Of a stretch of 13,318 nucleotides of DNA, positions 12,666 through 13,318 are shown piece after piece. The translations under genes were made by a program, and so were the position numbers. Within the stretch, counting starts at the first letter, position 1, and every line of letters begins with the position of its first letter. Source of the stretch: Candidatus Krumholzibacteriia bacterium (GTDB lineage Bacteria > Krumholzibacteriota > Krumholzibacteria > WVZY01 > JAKEHA01); NCBI GenBank assembly GCA_029863355.1, contig JAOTVO010000039.1, positions 1 through 13,318 of the forward strand. The letters are read 5' to 3'. Under the pieces are notes generated by a model. That model was not told where the DNA came from, did not search any database, and saw only the letters and a program-made list of their open reading frames with translations.

Positions 12666-13318
12666 ATGAACCACTTCGACGACACCATCGCCGCGCTCTC
12701 CACGCCGCCGGGCGAGTCGGGTCTTGCCGTCGTGCGCGCGTCGGGCCCGGGCGCGCTGGCCGTCCTGGCGGGCGTCTTCCGCGCCCGCGGGGGCAACCCC
12801 TCGCAAGGGGCCTGGGAGCACCGGCGGCTCTACCACGGCATGGTCGTGGACGCGGGCGGGGGCGCCATCGACGAGGTGATGGCAGCGGTGATGCGTGCGC
12901 CCGAGAGCTTCACCGGCGAGGACGTGGTCGAGGTGACCTGCCACGGCAGCATGGTGGTGGTGACGCGCCTCCTCGAGGCCCTGTTCGCGGCGGGCGCCCG
13001 CGCCGCGCAGGCGGGGGAGTTCACGCGGCGGGCGTTTCTCAACGGCAAGATGGACCTCCTCCAGGCGGAGGCGGTCGCCGATCTCATCCACGCGCGAAGC
13101 GAGTTGCAGCGCAAGGTGGCGCAGCGACAGCTGGAGGGGGCGCTCTCGCGGCGCCTGGGCGCGCTGGCCGACGAGGCGCTCGCGCTCCTGGCGGAGATCG
13201 AGGCCAACATCGACTTCGTCGGCGAGGACATCGACACCCTCGACGCCAGCGCGGCGGTGCGGATGCTCGATCGGCACCGCGCCGAGCTGGCTGATCTCCT
13301 GGAGAGCGCACCGCTGTC
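12666..13318 (+). CDS. mnmE: tRNA modification GTPase MnmE (TrmE), N-terminal ~217 residues (runs off the right edge)
   Basis: MnmE, with MnmG, adds the aminomethyl-type group at U34 of certain tRNAs. The visible part is the N-terminal tetrahydrofolate-binding domain and the start of the helical domain. It shows DTIAALSTPPGESGLAVVRASGP (6-28), PESFTGEDVVEVTCHG (79-94) and AGEFTRRAFLNGKMDLLQAEAVADLI (116-141). The GTPase domain lies outside the window. ATG 12666 is the natural start by alignment with the family. The gene is 54 nt after the DUF4249 gene, probably with its own promoter. It is the normal last member of the rpmH-to-mnmE cluster. Confidence 0.97.
   Translation, partial: MNHFDDTIAALSTPPGESGLAVVRASGPGALAVLAGVFRARGGNPSQGAWEHRRLYHGMVVDAGGGAIDEVMAAVMRAPESFTGEDVVEVTCHGSMVVVTRLLEALFAAGARAAQAGEFTRRAFLNGKMDLLQAEAVADLIHARSELQRKVAQRQLEGALSRRLGALADEALALLAEIEANIDFVGEDIDTLDASAAVRMLDRHRAELADLLESAPL

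Noticed and set aside
11556..13277. Minus-strand open frame of 573 residues across the DUF4249 gene and mnmE
   Set aside because: It spans two well-supported plus-strand genes and the spacer between them; composition is that of a shadow frame.

Overview
This window is the replication-origin neighbourhood of a GC-rich bacterial chromosome. Two divergent gene sets fan out from the dnaA–rpmH intergenic region. Leftward (minus strand) run dnaA, a small unknown secreted gene, dnaN and the start of recF. Rightward (plus strand) run rpmH, rnpA, yidD, yidC and khpB/jag, then a TonB-dependent outer-membrane receptor, its DUF4249-type lipoprotein partner, and the start of mnmE. The receptor plus DUF4249 pair and a YidC with Lys in place of the groove Arg are most familiar from the Bacteroidota/FCB superphylum. 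The strong GC bias and G/C-rich third codon positions suggest one of its GC-rich lineages (Gemmatimonadota-, Eisenbacteria- or Krumholzibacteriota-like). That placement is inference; a marker-gene tree would settle it.

Layout, left to right. 1–956 is the N-terminal part of recF (minus), 13 nt behind dnaN (970–2079, minus). dnaN has a near-consensus promoter and a perfect DnaA box upstream. 2256–2924 (minus) encodes an exported, highly charged coiled-coil protein of unknown function. A divergent spacer follows, then a 9-codon candidate leader peptide and a single-pass membrane protein of unknown function on the plus strand (3120–3710). 3711–3970 is non-coding and holds a pyrimidine tract, a DnaA-trio-like repeat and several DnaA-box-like nonamers. 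3971–4084 carries two tandem terminator-type structures serving dnaA. dnaA itself is 4106–5467 (minus). 5468–6058 is non-coding, with a series of short inverted repeats, DnaA boxes and the rpmH promoter; it is the best oriC candidate by gene orientation. The rightward cluster fills the rest of the window to mnmE at the right edge.

The genes group around replication initiation (DnaA, sliding clamp, RecF), tRNA and ribosome maturation (L34, RNase P protein, MnmE) and membrane-protein insertion (YidD, YidC, with the RNA-binding KhpB). The receptor and lipoprotein pair, between khpB and mnmE, looks like a lineage-specific insertion of an outer-membrane uptake module into an otherwise conserved gene order. 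The unknown pair between dnaA and dnaN is a second departure from the usual order. I saw no mobile element, CRISPR array, tRNA or rRNA. The most interesting leads are the DnaA-box clusters on both sides of dnaA (a possible bipartite origin), the inverted-repeat series in the dnaA leader, and the two inserted gene pairs.
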